Origin: DASQFQ01 sp963811595
GTDB taxonomy: Bacteria > Actinomycetota > Thermoleophilia > Solirubrobacterales > Solirubrobacteraceae
DNA length: 64,000 nucleotides
Assembly: GCA_963811595.1 (NCBI GenBank)
Contig: CAWERW010000004.1
Coordinates: 62,001-126,000, forward strand
Reading direction: 5' to 3'
A program made the position numbers and the translations under genes. Positions within the stretch are counted from its first letter, which is position 1. Each line of letters starts with the position of its first letter. Under the pieces are notes generated by a model. That model saw only the letters and a program-made list of their open reading frames with translations. It was not told where the DNA came from and made no database searches. Of the stretch, positions 35,095 to 43,972 are shown piece after piece.

Positions 35095-35126
35095 GCAAGT
35101 ATACACTTGCGCAAGCAGTTGCTTGC
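35095..35126. promoter_or_regulatory. Tandem ArsR operator
   Basis: Two abutting dyads of the form GCAAG-N6-CTTGC occupy 35095-35110 and 35111-35126; the second is further extended by a G-C pair. It lies 6 bases before the ArsR start and 20 bases before the TfoX-like stub on the other strand. This fits self-repression by two dimers and possible control of both directions. Confidence 0.8.
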
Positions 35127-35146
35127 TTATCTGGTAGAAACACCTC

Positions 35147-35197
35147 ATGGCCTACGACGAGGATCTCGCTGCGCGAGTGCGCGGAGACAAGGGCTAG
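35147..35197 (+). pseudogene. TfoX-like N-terminal stub
   Basis: MAYDEDLAARVRGDKG followed by a stop matches the start of TfoX N-terminal domain proteins, which are frequent neighbours of ArsR/AHSA1 genes, but only 16 codons remain. The SRPBCC gene follows at once, so a deletion probably fused the TfoX promoter side to that gene. Confidence 0.6.
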
Positions 35198-35201
35198 GCG
35201 C

Positions 35202-35693
35202 GTGGCCGTCGACATCGTCTGCGAGCTCGAGATCCCGCGACCGCGCGCGGAGGTCGCCGGCTATGCCGCCGACCCGGACAACACGACCTCCTGGTACGCG
35301 AACATCAAGGCCGTCGAATGGGACACGCCGCGACCGCTCGCGGTCGGCTCGCGACTCGCGTTCATCGCCACGTTCCTCGGGCGCCGGCTCAGCTACACCT
35401 ACGAGATCCGCGAGCTCGTGCCCGGCGAGCGGCTCGTCATGAGCACCGCGCAGGGCCCGTTCCCGATGGAGACCACCTACACCTGGGACGACGCCGGCGA
35501 GGGCACGACGCGCATGACGCTGCGCAACCGCGGCGAGCCCTCCGGCTTCGCCAAGGTCGCGGCACCGGTCATGACGCGGGCGATGCGGCGAGCGATGAAT
35601 GGGGACCTGCGGCGCCTCAGCGGGATCCTGCAGCGACGCGCGACCTCCGGCGCACCGCCGGGCGACGCTGCCGAGTCGCGCCGCGTCGACTGA
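35202..35693 (+). CDS. SRPBCC family protein (source of the 23.6-kb duplicate)
   Basis: The 163-residue protein has a complete SRPBCC domain: IVCELEIPRPRAEVAGYAAD, SWYANIKAVEW, GSRLAFIATFLGRRLSYTYE, GERLVMSTAQGPFPMETTYTW and a C-terminal helix. The start is a GTG just after the TfoX stub. A piece of about 170 bases of this gene was copied to 23611-23778, next to a tRNA fragment. It is convergent with the SigX5-like sigma gene. Confidence 0.82.
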   Translation: MAVDIVCELEIPRPRAEVAGYAADPDNTTSWYANIKAVEWDTPRPLAVGSRLAFIATFLGRRLSYTYEIRELVPGERLVMSTAQGPFPMETTYTWDDAGEGTTRMTLRNRGEPSGFAKVAAPVMTRAMRRAMNGDLRRLSGILQRRATSGAPPGDAAESRRVD

Positions 35694-35709
35694 GGTTCTC
35701 GACGGTCGA

Positions 35710-35725
35710 CCCGGCCATGGCCGGG
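35710..35725. other. Palindrome between convergent genes
   Basis: CCCGGCCATGGCCGGG is a perfect 16-bp palindrome in the 38-base gap between the SRPBCC and sigma-factor gene ends. It could serve both genes as a weak terminator. Confidence 0.4.
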
Positions 35726-35731
35726 GCTGAC

Positions 35732-36706
35732 TCAGCGGCCGGCTCGACCGCCGTGCAGCGTCCGCGGCAGCCCGAAGTGCCGGAACAGGCCGGTGTCCGG
35801 GAAGCCGGTGATCGCGGCGACGCGATCGTCTCGCAGCGTGAGCACCATCAGCCCGTACGCGTGGCCGATCGGCGCGTGGGCGTCGAGCTGGTAGCAGCCG
35901 AAGGCAGGCTGGCCGTTCGCACGGGTGGGCACGAGCCGGAAGCGGTCGAGGCGCCCGCCGGCAGGGACCGTCGAGAGGAAGCCCGCGATCGCCGCCGGCC
36001 CGAGGTACTCGAGCGGCGTGGGCGGCATGGTCAGCGACGCGTCGTCGGTCAGCAGCGCCACGACCGCGTCGACGTCCCCGCCCTCGAAGGCCTCGACGAA
36101 ACGTGCCACGACCGCGCGTTCGGCAGCGGAGCCCGGGAGCGGCGCGCGGTCGCGTTCCACGCCCTTGCCGACTGCGGAGCGCGCGCGGCGCAGCGCGCCG
36201 TTCGCGGACGCCTCCGTGACACCGAGCATCTCGGCGACCTCCGACGCCGTGAAGCCCAGCACGTCGCGCAGCACGAGCACCGCCCGCTGTCGCGGGGGGA
36301 GCCGTTGCAGGCCGGCGATGAACGCGAGCCCGATCGCCTCACGAGACTCGTGGCGTGCCTCGGGCTCGTCCGGCAGCGGCTCGAGCCAGATCGGCTCGAG
36401 CAACCGGGTCGGGGCCGGTGGGACCGCGGGCTCCTCGGGTGGGGGTGGCGACTCCGGCAGCCGGCGCCCGCGGTCTCGCAGGGCGTTCAGGCAGCGGTTC
36501 GTCGCGATCCGGTACAGCCACGTCCGCATCGACGCCCTCCCTTCGAAGCCCTCAAGCCCGCGCCAGGCCGCCAGCAGCGTCTCCTGCACGAGGTCCTCGG
36601 CATCCTGCACGGAACCGGTGATCCGGTAGCAATGGACGAGGAGCTCGCGGCGGTGGCGCTCCGCGAGGTCCTCGAACGAGATGTCAGCGGACGACCGGGC
36701 GCTCAC
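35732..36706 (-). CDS. ECF sigma factor with SnoaL-like C-terminal domain (SigX5/TIGR02960-like)
   Basis: The 324-residue protein has sigma region 2 (GSVQDAEDLVQETLLAAWRG, WLYRIATNRCLNAL), region 4 (LPPRQRAVLVLRDVLGFTAS, VTEASANGALRRAR) and a SnoaL-like C-terminal domain (VVARFVEAFEGGDVDAVVALL). This matches the TIGR02960-type ECF group. The GTG at 36706 is preferred. It is downstream of a separate SnoaL-like gene with 28 bases between, forming one operon. Confidence 0.9.
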   Translation of the reverse strand: MSARSSADISFEDLAERHRRELLVHCYRITGSVQDAEDLVQETLLAAWRGLEGFEGRASMRTWLYRIATNRCLNALRDRGRRLPESPPPPEEPAVPPAPTRLLEPIWLEPLPDEPEARHESREAIGLAFIAGLQRLPPRQRAVLVLRDVLGFTASEVAEMLGVTEASANGALRRARSAVGKGVERDRAPLPGSAAERAVVARFVEAFEGGDVDAVVALLTDDASLTMPPTPLEYLGPAAIAGFLSTVPAGGRLDRFRLVPTRANGQPAFGCYQLDAHAPIGHAYGLMVLTLRDDRVAAITGFPDTGLFRHFGLPRTLHGGRAGR

Positions 36707-36734
36707 CGGCCAAGCCTCGCACCGATCGCCGCGC

Positions 36735-37091
36735 TCATGCGGCCATCGCGCGCCGCAGCTCCTCGCCGTCGTAGAAGAGCTCGCCGCGCACGATCTGCCC
36801 GTCGGCCACCTCGAGCACCTCGGCCGCGCTGAGCTTGCCAACGCCTGGGATCGCCATCTCCCAGTCGACGATCGAGCACACGCTGTCGCCGTCGACGAAC
36901 TGGCGGCGGACCACGAAGCTGGTCACGGCCCGGCCGGCCTCGCGGGCCATCGCCCGGTAGCCATCGGCACTGTCGAAGCTCGCCACCGGCCCTGTGAACG
37001 CGAAGTCCTCGGCGAGCGGTACCTCGCTGAAATCACCGGCCTTGCTCTGCCATGCGTCGTAGTACTTGCGCACTGCCTCAGCGGCACCCAT
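36735..37091 (-). CDS. SnoaL-like (NTF2-fold) protein
   Basis: The 118-residue protein is a SnoaL-like NTF2 fold: AAEAVRKYYDAWQSKAGDFS, FTGPVASFDSADGYRAMA and VLEVADGQIVRGELFYDGEE. Such domains act as enzymes (polyketide cyclase, isomerase) or ligand binders. Its partner sigma factor carries the same fold, so a shared ligand is an attractive but unproven idea. GAGGAGAG precedes the ATG. Confidence 0.85.
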   Translation of the reverse strand: MGAAEAVRKYYDAWQSKAGDFSEVPLAEDFAFTGPVASFDSADGYRAMAREAGRAVTSFVVRRQFVDGDSVCSIVDWEMAIPGVGKLSAAEVLEVADGQIVRGELFYDGEELRRAMAA

Positions 37092-37107
37092 CGGGAGCTC
37101 TCCTCAC

Positions 37108-37135
37108 GTCGATTGCGCTTGCACCCGGATTGACA
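37108..37135 (-). promoter_or_regulatory. ECF-type promoter of the SnoaL-sigma operon
   Basis: TGTCAA (37130-37135) and CGAC (37108-37111) on the minus strand are separated by 18 bases, 17 bases before the SnoaL start. The form resembles ECF promoters of the TGTC...CG(A/T)C type, suggesting self-control. Confidence 0.45.
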
Positions 37136-37168
37136 CCGGATGGCCGCGAAACTGACCGCGCTACCCGG

Positions 37169-38422
37169 CTAGAGGTACCGGAGCGCCAGATAGCCGGTGA
37201 CGAGCAGCATCGAGACGAGGGTCGTCGCGACGCCGATGCGCATGAAGTACAGGAAGCCGATGGGCTCGCCGGCGCGGGAAGCGAGCCCGGAGGCCGCGAC
37301 GTTGGCGGCGGCGGCCACGAGCGTCGCGTTGCCGCCGAAGCAGGCGCCGAGCGAAAGCGCCCACCAGTAGGCGTCGTCGCCCGTGTCGCCTTGGAGCGAG
37401 TCGACGACGGGGATCATGGCGGCGGTGAACGGGATGTTGTCCACGACGGCGGAGCCGACCGCAGAAGCCCACGTGATGCCGAGCAGCTCGGCGGAGCGGT
37501 TGCCTTGGGTGACGGAGGCGATCCCCTGGGCGACCTCGTCGATCGCGCCCGTGTGCTCGAGCGCGCCGACGAGCACGAAGAGGCCGATGAAGAAGAACAG
37601 GGTGGGCCACTCGATCGAGGCCAGGGATCGCTCGAGCGGCTGCCGGCTGGCGAAGAGCATCACCGTCGCGCCGGTCATGGCGACCGTCGCGGGCTCGATG
37701 TGCAGCGCCTGGTGGGCGAAGAACACGAAGATCGTGAGGACGAGGACCGGCACCGTGCGCTTGAGCTCCGGCATGTCCTCGATCGCGTCGCGCGCGTTGA
37801 GCTCGAGCACGCGGCGGCGGGCCTCGGGCGACGCCTGCAGACTGCCGCGGTAGAAGAGGTAGAGCCCTGCGATCACCACCGCGAGGGTGACGACGACGAT
37901 CGGGGCGAGGTTGACGATGAAGGCGATGAACGAGAGGTCCGTCGCGCCGGCGATCAGGATGTTCGGCGGGTCGCCGATCAGCGTCGCGGTCCCGCCGATG
38001 TTCGAGACGAGGATCTCGACGACGATCAGCGGGATCGCGTCGATGTCGAGCGCGTCCGCGAGCAGGAACGTGATCGGCACCACGAGCAGGATCGTGGTGA
38101 GGTTGTCCAGGAACGCCGACAGCAGCGCGGTCGTGAGCGCGAGCGAGGTGAGCACCGCGAGCGGCCGGCCTCGCGAGAGCTGCCCGGCGCGGATCGCGAG
38201 CCACGTGTAGACGCCCGTCGGCTCGGTGACCTTGACCATCAGCATCATGCCCGCGAGCAGGCCCAGCGTGTTCCAGTCGATCGCCTCGATCGCGCCCTCC
38301 TGATCGATCGTCTGCGTGAGCAGCACGAGCACGGCGCCCAGCAGCGCGACCTTCGTGCGGTCGATCCGCTCGCTGGCGATCAGCGCCAGCGCCGCGACGA
38401 ACAGGAGGATCGCGAGCGTCAA
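37169..38422 (-). CDS. ArsB/NhaD-type ion transporter (paralogue 1)
   Basis: This 417-residue permease has about 11-12 helices with the family motifs LSAFLDNLTTILLVVPITFL, SNIGGTATLIGDPPNILIAG and VVDNIPFTAAMIPVV. ArsB/NhaD-type proteins move arsenite, anions or Na+/H+. The TTG start overlaps the CBS gene stop (TTGA). It has the same length and near-identical motif order as the permease two genes upstream, evidence of tandem duplication around the CBS gene. Confidence 0.9.
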   Translation of the reverse strand: MTLAILLFVAALALIASERIDRTKVALLGAVLVLLTQTIDQEGAIEAIDWNTLGLLAGMMLMVKVTEPTGVYTWLAIRAGQLSRGRPLAVLTSLALTTALLSAFLDNLTTILLVVPITFLLADALDIDAIPLIVVEILVSNIGGTATLIGDPPNILIAGATDLSFIAFIVNLAPIVVVTLAVVIAGLYLFYRGSLQASPEARRRVLELNARDAIEDMPELKRTVPVLVLTIFVFFAHQALHIEPATVAMTGATVMLFASRQPLERSLASIEWPTLFFFIGLFVLVGALEHTGAIDEVAQGIASVTQGNRSAELLGITWASAVGSAVVDNIPFTAAMIPVVDSLQGDTGDDAYWWALSLGACFGGNATLVAAAANVAASGLASRAGEPIGFLYFMRIGVATTLVSMLLVTGYLALRYL

Positions 38423-38880
38423 GTTCCGAGGAAGCGGTCCGCGACCGAGCGGAAGAAGTCGGCGCGGGTGATCACGCCGACCACCTTTCCGTTGTCGGTC
38501 ACGGGCACGATCAGAACCCGGTGATGGAGGAAGATCTCGGCCACCTGGACGTCGGAGAACTCGACGTTCACATCGACGTGCTCGGTGTGCATGTGCGCGC
38601 TGACGGGCTCGCCGCGGCATTCAATGCGCTTCTCGATCGCGTCCTCGAGGCTGCGCCGCACGAACCCGGCGTACTTGAGCTCCTTCAGGTAGCCGGGGAA
38701 CACCGCGCCGAGAAACTCTCGTTCGCCGAACACGCCGGCGAGGCGCTCGCGCTCGTCGACGACCGGCAGCGCCGGCAGGTCCGTGTCGAGCAGGGTTCGC
38801 GTCGCCTTCTCGACGGTGTCGCCGGTGTGCAGCAGCGGCGCGTCGCGCAGGATCGCGTCACTGACGGTTCGTGGGTTCAA
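38419..38880 (-). CDS. Tandem CBS-domain protein
   Basis: The 153-residue protein has two CBS motifs: VEKATRTLLDTDLPALPVVD early and VAEIFLHHRVLIVPVTDNGK late. CBS pairs bind adenine nucleotides and gate channels and transporters. It starts at TTG, ten bases after the first permease stop, and overlaps the second permease start, so it is probably the shared regulatory subunit of both transporters. Confidence 0.9.
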   Translation of the reverse strand: MNPRTVSDAILRDAPLLHTGDTVEKATRTLLDTDLPALPVVDERERLAGVFGEREFLGAVFPGYLKELKYAGFVRRSLEDAIEKRIECRGEPVSAHMHTEHVDVNVEFSDVQVAEIFLHHRVLIVPVTDNGKVVGVITRADFFRSVADRFLGT

Positions 38881-38890
38881 GGCGGTCTCC

Positions 38891-40144
38891 TCACAGGTAC
38901 CTGACAGCGATGTATGCCGTGGCGATCAGCATCGAGACGAGCGTGACGGGCAGCCCGATGCGAAGGAACTGGACGAAGCCGATCGGCCGGCCGGCGCGCG
39001 CCGCCATGCCGGCAGCGGCGACGTTCGCGGCCGCGGCCACGATCGTTGCGTTGCCGCCGAAGCACGCGCCCAGCGCCAGCGCCCACCAATAGGCGTTGTC
39101 GCCCTCGTCTCCGGCGAGCTGCTCCACGACCGGGATCATCGCCGCCGTGAACGGGATGTTGTCCACCACGCCCGACCCGATCGCTGACACCCAGGCGATC
39201 CCGAGCAGCTCCGCGGTGCGGTCTCCCGCGGTGACCGAGCCGACGCCCTGCGCCACTTCGTCGATGGCGCCGGTCTCCTCCAGCGCGCCGACCATCACGA
39301 ACAGCCCCACGAAGAAGAACAGCGTCGGCCACTCGATGCCGGCCAGCACGTCCTCGACCTTCTGGTTGGAGATCAGCAGCATTGCCGCTGCGCCCGTCAG
39401 CGCCACGGTCGCCGGCTCGATGTGCAGCGCCTGGTGGGCGAAGAAGAGCAGGATCGTCGCCACGAGGATCGGCACCGTCCGCTTGAGCTCCGGCATGTCC
39501 TCGATCGAGTCCGCCGCATCGAGCTCCATGACGCGCTGGCGCGCTTCACGGGAGACCTGCAGCTCGGATCGATAGAACGCGTACAGCCCGGCCGTCACCA
39601 CCACGAACGTGAGCGCCGCGACCGGCGCCAGGTTGACGATGAACTCGACGAACGAGAGCCCGGTCGCGCCCGCGATCATGATGTTCGGCGGATCGCCGAT
39701 CAGCGTCGCCGTCCCACCGATGTTCGAGACCAGGATCTCGATGATCACCAGCGGGATCGGGTCGACGTCCAGCGCGTCGGCGAGCAGGAACGTGATCGGC
39801 ACCATCAGCAGCACCGTCGTCAGGTTGTCCAGGAACGCCGACAGCACCGCCGTCGTCACCGCCAAGGACAGCACCACCGCGAACGGCCGGCCCTTCGAGA
39901 TCTGCCCGGCCCGGATCGCCACCCACGTGTACGCGCCCGTCGGCTCGGTCACCCGGACCACGATCATCATCCCCACCAGCAGGCCGAGCGTGTTCCAGTC
40001 GATCGCCTCGATCGCGATCTCCTGATCGATCGTCTGCGTGAGCAGCACGAGCACCGCGCCCAGCAGCGCGACCTTCGTGCGATCGACGCGCTCGCTGGCG
40101 ATGACCGCCAATGCGGCGACGAAGATGACGATCGCGAGCGCCAT
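38891..40144 (-). CDS. ArsB/NhaD-type ion transporter (paralogue 2)
   Basis: The 417-residue permease is the first gene of the permease-CBS-permease operon. Motifs include LSAFLDNLTTVLLMVPITFL, SNIGGTATLIGDPPNIMIAG and VVDNIPFTAAMIPVV. Starts at ATG. The two paralogues differ in scattered positions across the whole length, so the duplication is not recent. Substrate cannot be read; Na+/H+ exchange or oxyanion efflux are the family options. Confidence 0.9.
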   Translation of the reverse strand: MALAIVIFVAALAVIASERVDRTKVALLGAVLVLLTQTIDQEIAIEAIDWNTLGLLVGMMIVVRVTEPTGAYTWVAIRAGQISKGRPFAVVLSLAVTTAVLSAFLDNLTTVLLMVPITFLLADALDVDPIPLVIIEILVSNIGGTATLIGDPPNIMIAGATGLSFVEFIVNLAPVAALTFVVVTAGLYAFYRSELQVSREARQRVMELDAADSIEDMPELKRTVPILVATILLFFAHQALHIEPATVALTGAAAMLLISNQKVEDVLAGIEWPTLFFFVGLFVMVGALEETGAIDEVAQGVGSVTAGDRTAELLGIAWVSAIGSGVVDNIPFTAAMIPVVEQLAGDEGDNAYWWALALGACFGGNATIVAAAANVAAAGMAARAGRPIGFVQFLRIGLPVTLVSMLIATAYIAVRYL

Positions 40145-40757
40145 GTCAGACGCCCATCGGGGCCGAGAAGACGAGAAGTGGAGGTGAGCTCACGGGTGGG
40201 TGCGGGGTCGACGAGATGTGTCGCCGACCAGGCTTCCCGGCACGCCGCTGGCAAGCATAGTCCCTCCGGACTCCGACCTCGTGCGACGGCGGGTGCGAAT
40301 CATCGCGACCACACCGTCCCTGTAGGACGAAGTGTGGCGGAACTCGGCCGCGACGGAGCAGATCATCGTCGAGCGACTCGTCCAGGACGGGACTGCGCCA
40401 CTGAACGCGCGGGAGTGGTCCCGCCACCAGGACATCGACCTGATCGCCGCCGTCGCCATCGCGCTCGAGACCCTCGAGCCCTCAGATGGCTAGAGGGCAG
40501 CTCACCGGATCGAGACTGGTCCGGGTGTTCCCGGGAGGCGAGGGAGATGCTGCGACCCGACGCGGGAACGGTCAGGATCGAAGGTCGCGCGCTCCACGAC
40601 GACTGCTGACCACGCGGCCGTGGTCGCGGCTCCAGCTCGACCGGTAGCCCCGTTCGAGCGCCGACGCGCCAACGGCTGATCCGCTCCGCCGCGTGCAGCG
40701 CCATAGCGCGTGAGGGGCGTGCCTTGGCGCGCCCGGATGCGGGAGCAAGGAGCACGG
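40145..40757. other. Intergenic region with one possible short frame
   Basis: No clear gene. A 53-codon plus-strand frame at 40332-40493 (GTG start, VWRNSAATEQIIVERLVQDG...) has protein-like composition and may be a gene remnant. The promoter of the ferritin-like gene should lie at the right end. Confidence 0.35.
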
Positions 40758-41573
40758 ATGTCAGAGGTCAACAACCACCTCTTCGAGACGATCGACCAGC
40801 AGCACTCGCATGAGTCTGCGCACACGCGGCGAACGCTGGTGAAGACGACCGCGGCGGCGCTCGGCTCGATGGGCCTGCTCGGCTACGCGTCGGGCGATGC
40901 CTTCGGCGCGGTGCGGACGAGCTCCGAGAACTCGGTCGCGAACATCACGACCGTCGCCGCGACCGCCGAGGTGCTGGCGACGATCGTCAACACCGTCGGT
41001 CCCGAGAAGCTCGGCGACCGCCTGGACGCGACGACGCGGCGCAACATCCGCGCGGCCGCGCAGCAGGAGAAGAATCACTACGAGCTGCTCACGTCGAGCG
41101 CCGTCGGCGGCAAGCCGGCCACGACCTCGATCCATGTGCCCGACGAGGTCTTCTCCTCGCCCGAGGCGCTGCTGACCACGCTCGCCGTCGGCGACCAGGT
41201 CTTCATCAACGCCTACCTGCTCGCGAACACGGTGTTCGCGCGCCAGGGCACGCTGAAGGGCTCGCAGTTCGCCCGCTACACCGCCGAGATCATGGCCACC
41301 GAGGCCGTGCACCGCGCGCTCGCGCTGCAGTCGCTCGGCAAGCTCGGCAACGACCGCGTCTACGCGAAGTTCGCGCAGCGCGAGGCCGTCACCGGCCTGC
41401 CCACCACCGGCGCGCCGGGCTTCTACAAGATCCTCGAGGCGGTGACCGTGCTCGAGTCCGCCGGCTTCGGCTTCGGCAAGGCCGGCAGCAAGCCGGGCCA
41501 GATGTACAGCTACGCCGAGGTCTCGGCCCGCACCCCGAGCGATCCCGACGTCAACACGATCGCGATCAACTAG
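40758..41573 (+). CDS. Tat-exported ferritin-like domain protein
   Basis: The 271-residue protein has a twin-arginine leader (RRTLVKTTAAALGSMGLLGY) and a ferritin-like helical bundle with metal-type residues in EKNHYELL and ATEAVHRALALQ. The family is related to Rds1/Ferritin_2 proteins of unknown role, often exported. AAGGAG lies seven bases before the ATG. It is convergent with the glycan-cluster membrane protein, 30 bases apart. Confidence 0.85.
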   Translation: MSEVNNHLFETIDQQHSHESAHTRRTLVKTTAAALGSMGLLGYASGDAFGAVRTSSENSVANITTVAATAEVLATIVNTVGPEKLGDRLDATTRRNIRAAAQQEKNHYELLTSSAVGGKPATTSIHVPDEVFSSPEALLTTLAVGDQVFINAYLLANTVFARQGTLKGSQFARYTAEIMATEAVHRALALQSLGKLGNDRVYAKFAQREAVTGLPTTGAPGFYKILEAVTVLESAGFGFGKAGSKPGQMYSYAEVSARTPSDPDVNTIAIN

Positions 41574-41603
41574 CCAGGCCGCATCGCCGTCCGGCCCTCC
41601 TCC

Positions 41604-42884
41604 TCACCAGCCGGTGGCGAGGAGGTGCTGGACGGCGAGCGCGACCGCGACCTGGAGGACCAGCCCGCGGCGCCGCCAGCCCTCGGGCAGGAGCGCGCAG
41701 CTGAGCAGGATCCAGGGGATGAACGGGAGCCAGATCCGCTCGACCTCCGCCTTGCTCATCTGCGTGGCGTCGGCGACCAGCACCGAGGCGAAGCCTGCCG
41801 CCGCGAGCGCGGCGACCGCGCTGCGCGGCCCGCGCGCGAGCTGGGCGAGGCCGGCGCCGGCGAGCGGTCCCGCGCTGATGGCGAGCGCGGCGAGGCCGCC
41901 CCAGGTCCAGTAGCTCGCGGGGCGCCTTCCACCGACGCCCTCGAGGTAGCGCTCGCGGAGGACCGGCAGCGCCTCGAGGTAGGAGAACCCGAGCGCCGCG
42001 AAGGCGCCGATGACCGCGAGCGCGGCGATCGCGGCGATCGGCAGGGACGGCCACCAGCGGCCCGACGCGACGACCGTGAGCGCCAGGATCCCGAGCAGTA
42101 CGAGACCGTAGGAGAGCATCGCGCACGCCCCCAGCAGCAGCCCGGCCGCGACCGCCCAGGCCGCGCTGCGTCGCGCCCCCGCCAGGGCCAGCGCGGCGAG
42201 CCCCCACGCGGCGACGGCCGCGAACATCGCGTCGGCGGAGACGGCCTGCCAGACCGCAGCCGGGGCGAAGACGAGGAACGGCGCGGCCCGCCGCGCGTTC
42301 GCCTCGTCACCGAGCGTCCGCACGGTGAGCAGCACCGCGACCGCGGTCGTGGCCGCGATCACGGTCACGACCATCCCGGCCGCGAGGCCGCCGCCGAGTC
42401 CGACGCGGTCGAGGCCGACGAAGAAGAGCAGCGCGCCCGGCGGGTGGCCCGCGACGTGCACCGCCCAGTTCGGCTTCGGCGCCGACGAGTAGGGGATCCG
42501 GCTGACGAACTCCTGCAGCAGCTGATGGACGTCGGTGACGTTGCGCGCGGTGCGCAGGTACTCGTAGGGCGTCCCGAGGATGTGGCCGATCCCGTCGGCC
42601 CCGTCGACGAGGGCGAGCGAGAGCATCCACGCGAGCCCGGCGGCGAACACGGCGGCGAGCAGTGCCCGCCACGGCAGCCGCTGCGAGAGGTCGGCGGCGT
42701 AGCGCGCCGCGAGGAGCGCGAGCACGAGCGCGGGGACCGTGCCGGCGCCGACGCGGGGGTCCCACTCGGCGTGCAGCGGCGGGAAGGATCTGACCCGCAC
42801 GTTCCAGCCGGTGAGGGCGGGCACGGCCATCGCCGCCGCGACGAGGGCCAGCGCGACGGCGAGCCCTCGTGCCGCGACCGTCAC
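41604..42884 (-). CDS. GT-C-like membrane glycosyltransferase (possible polyprenyl-sugar transferase)
   Basis: The 426-residue protein has about 11-12 membrane helices and the extracytoplasmic loop motif AVHVAGHPPGALLFF typical of GT-C enzymes that use polyprenyl-phosphate sugars. In this neighbourhood it resembles the mycobacterial Rv0541c-type methylthioxylose transferase. The GTG start overlaps the epimerase stop by four bases. The donor sugar here is unknown. Confidence 0.75.
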   Translation of the reverse strand: MTVAARGLAVALALVAAAMAVPALTGWNVRVRSFPPLHAEWDPRVGAGTVPALVLALLAARYAADLSQRLPWRALLAAVFAAGLAWMLSLALVDGADGIGHILGTPYEYLRTARNVTDVHQLLQEFVSRIPYSSAPKPNWAVHVAGHPPGALLFFVGLDRVGLGGGLAAGMVVTVIAATTAVAVLLTVRTLGDEANARRAAPFLVFAPAAVWQAVSADAMFAAVAAWGLAALALAGARRSAAWAVAAGLLLGACAMLSYGLVLLGILALTVVASGRWWPSLPIAAIAALAVIGAFAALGFSYLEALPVLRERYLEGVGGRRPASYWTWGGLAALAISAGPLAGAGLAQLARGPRSAVAALAAAGFASVLVADATQMSKAEVERIWLPFIPWILLSCALLPEGWRRRGLVLQVAVALAVQHLLATGW

Positions 42885-43933
42885 GAGGCGCGCAGCGGGG
42901 CGCGCGCGAACTCGCGCATCCCGGCCGCGAAGTCCTCGCCGGCGCGGAAGCCGAGGGTCTCGGCGGCGCGATCGGCCGACGCGACGATGTGGCGGACGTC
43001 GCCGCCGCGCCAGTCCCCCGTGACCACGGGCCGGGGTGCGCCGTCGAACGCGTCGGCGAGCGCCTCGGCCATGTCGAGCACGGTGCGCGGCGTGCCGCTG
43101 GCGACGTTGAACGCGCCGGGAACGGGCTCGGGAGCGAGCAGCGCGCGCAGGTTGGCGCGCGCGACGTCGCGCACGTGCACGAAGTCGCGGCGCTGGCCGC
43201 CGTCCTCGAACACGCGCGGCGGGTCGCCGGCCTCGAGCGCGCTGCGGAAGATGCTCGCCACCCCCGCGTACGGGGTGTCCCGCGGCATGCGCGGCCCGTA
43301 CACGTTGTGGTAGCGCAGGGCGGTCACCGGCACCCCGGTCTCGCGCGAGAACGCGGCGCACAGGTGCTCCTGGGCCACCTTGGTGGCGGCGTAGACGCTG
43401 CGCGGATCGAGCGGCGCGTCCTCGTCGACCGTCCCGGGCGCGAGCGCGTCGCCGCAGACCGGGCACGGCGGCTCGAAGCCGCCCGCCTCCAACGTCTCCC
43501 GCCGACGCGGCCCCGGCCGCACGGCGCCATGGCGCGGGCAGCGATAGCTGCCCTCCCCGTAGACGACCATGCTCGACGCCAGCACGATCCGGCCGTCGAA
43601 AACCGAGCCCGCGAGCGCGCGCAGCAGGACGGCGGTCGCGAGGTCGTTGTGGCCGACGTAGTCGGCGATGTCGCGGATGTCCGCGCCGAGCCCGACCATC
43701 GACGCCTGGTGGCAGACCGCGTCCACGCCGGTGACCGCGCGCTCGGCCACCGCGGCCTCGCGCAGGTCGCCCTCGATCCACTCGGCGGCGGGGTTGAGGT
43801 AGTCCGGGCGAGCACCGTGCGCGACGGGAAGCAGCGCGTCGACCGCGCGCACGGCGTGCCCCTGCTCGACGAGGGCGTCGACGACGTGCGATCCGATGAA
43901 CCCGGCGGCGCCGGTGACGAGCACGACGGTCAT
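42881..43933 (-). CDS. NAD-dependent sugar epimerase/dehydratase with Cys-rich insertion
   Basis: This extended SDR of 350 residues has the NAD site GAAGFIGSHVV and the YAATK catalytic motif. Between them sits an insertion with CPRHG and CPVCG about 35 residues apart, a probable zinc knuckle not found in standard epimerases. It likely acts on a nucleotide sugar feeding the neighbouring glycosyltransferases. It is divergent from the GT2 gene with a 39-base gap. Confidence 0.88.
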   Translation of the reverse strand: MTVVLVTGAAGFIGSHVVDALVEQGHAVRAVDALLPVAHGARPDYLNPAAEWIEGDLREAAVAERAVTGVDAVCHQASMVGLGADIRDIADYVGHNDLATAVLLRALAGSVFDGRIVLASSMVVYGEGSYRCPRHGAVRPGPRRRETLEAGGFEPPCPVCGDALAPGTVDEDAPLDPRSVYAATKVAQEHLCAAFSRETGVPVTALRYHNVYGPRMPRDTPYAGVASIFRSALEAGDPPRVFEDGGQRRDFVHVRDVARANLRALLAPEPVPGAFNVASGTPRTVLDMAEALADAFDGAPRPVVTGDWRGGDVRHIVASADRAAETLGFRAGEDFAAGMREFARAPLRAS

Positions 43934-43972
43934 GTAAGCCTCTCGCAAGATGCCGGGGTTAGCGTCGCCGGC

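Noticed and set aside
35090..35215. Longer ArsR protein starting at 35215
   Set aside because: It would translate the tandem operator; the TTG at 35089 gives the normal ArsR N-terminus.
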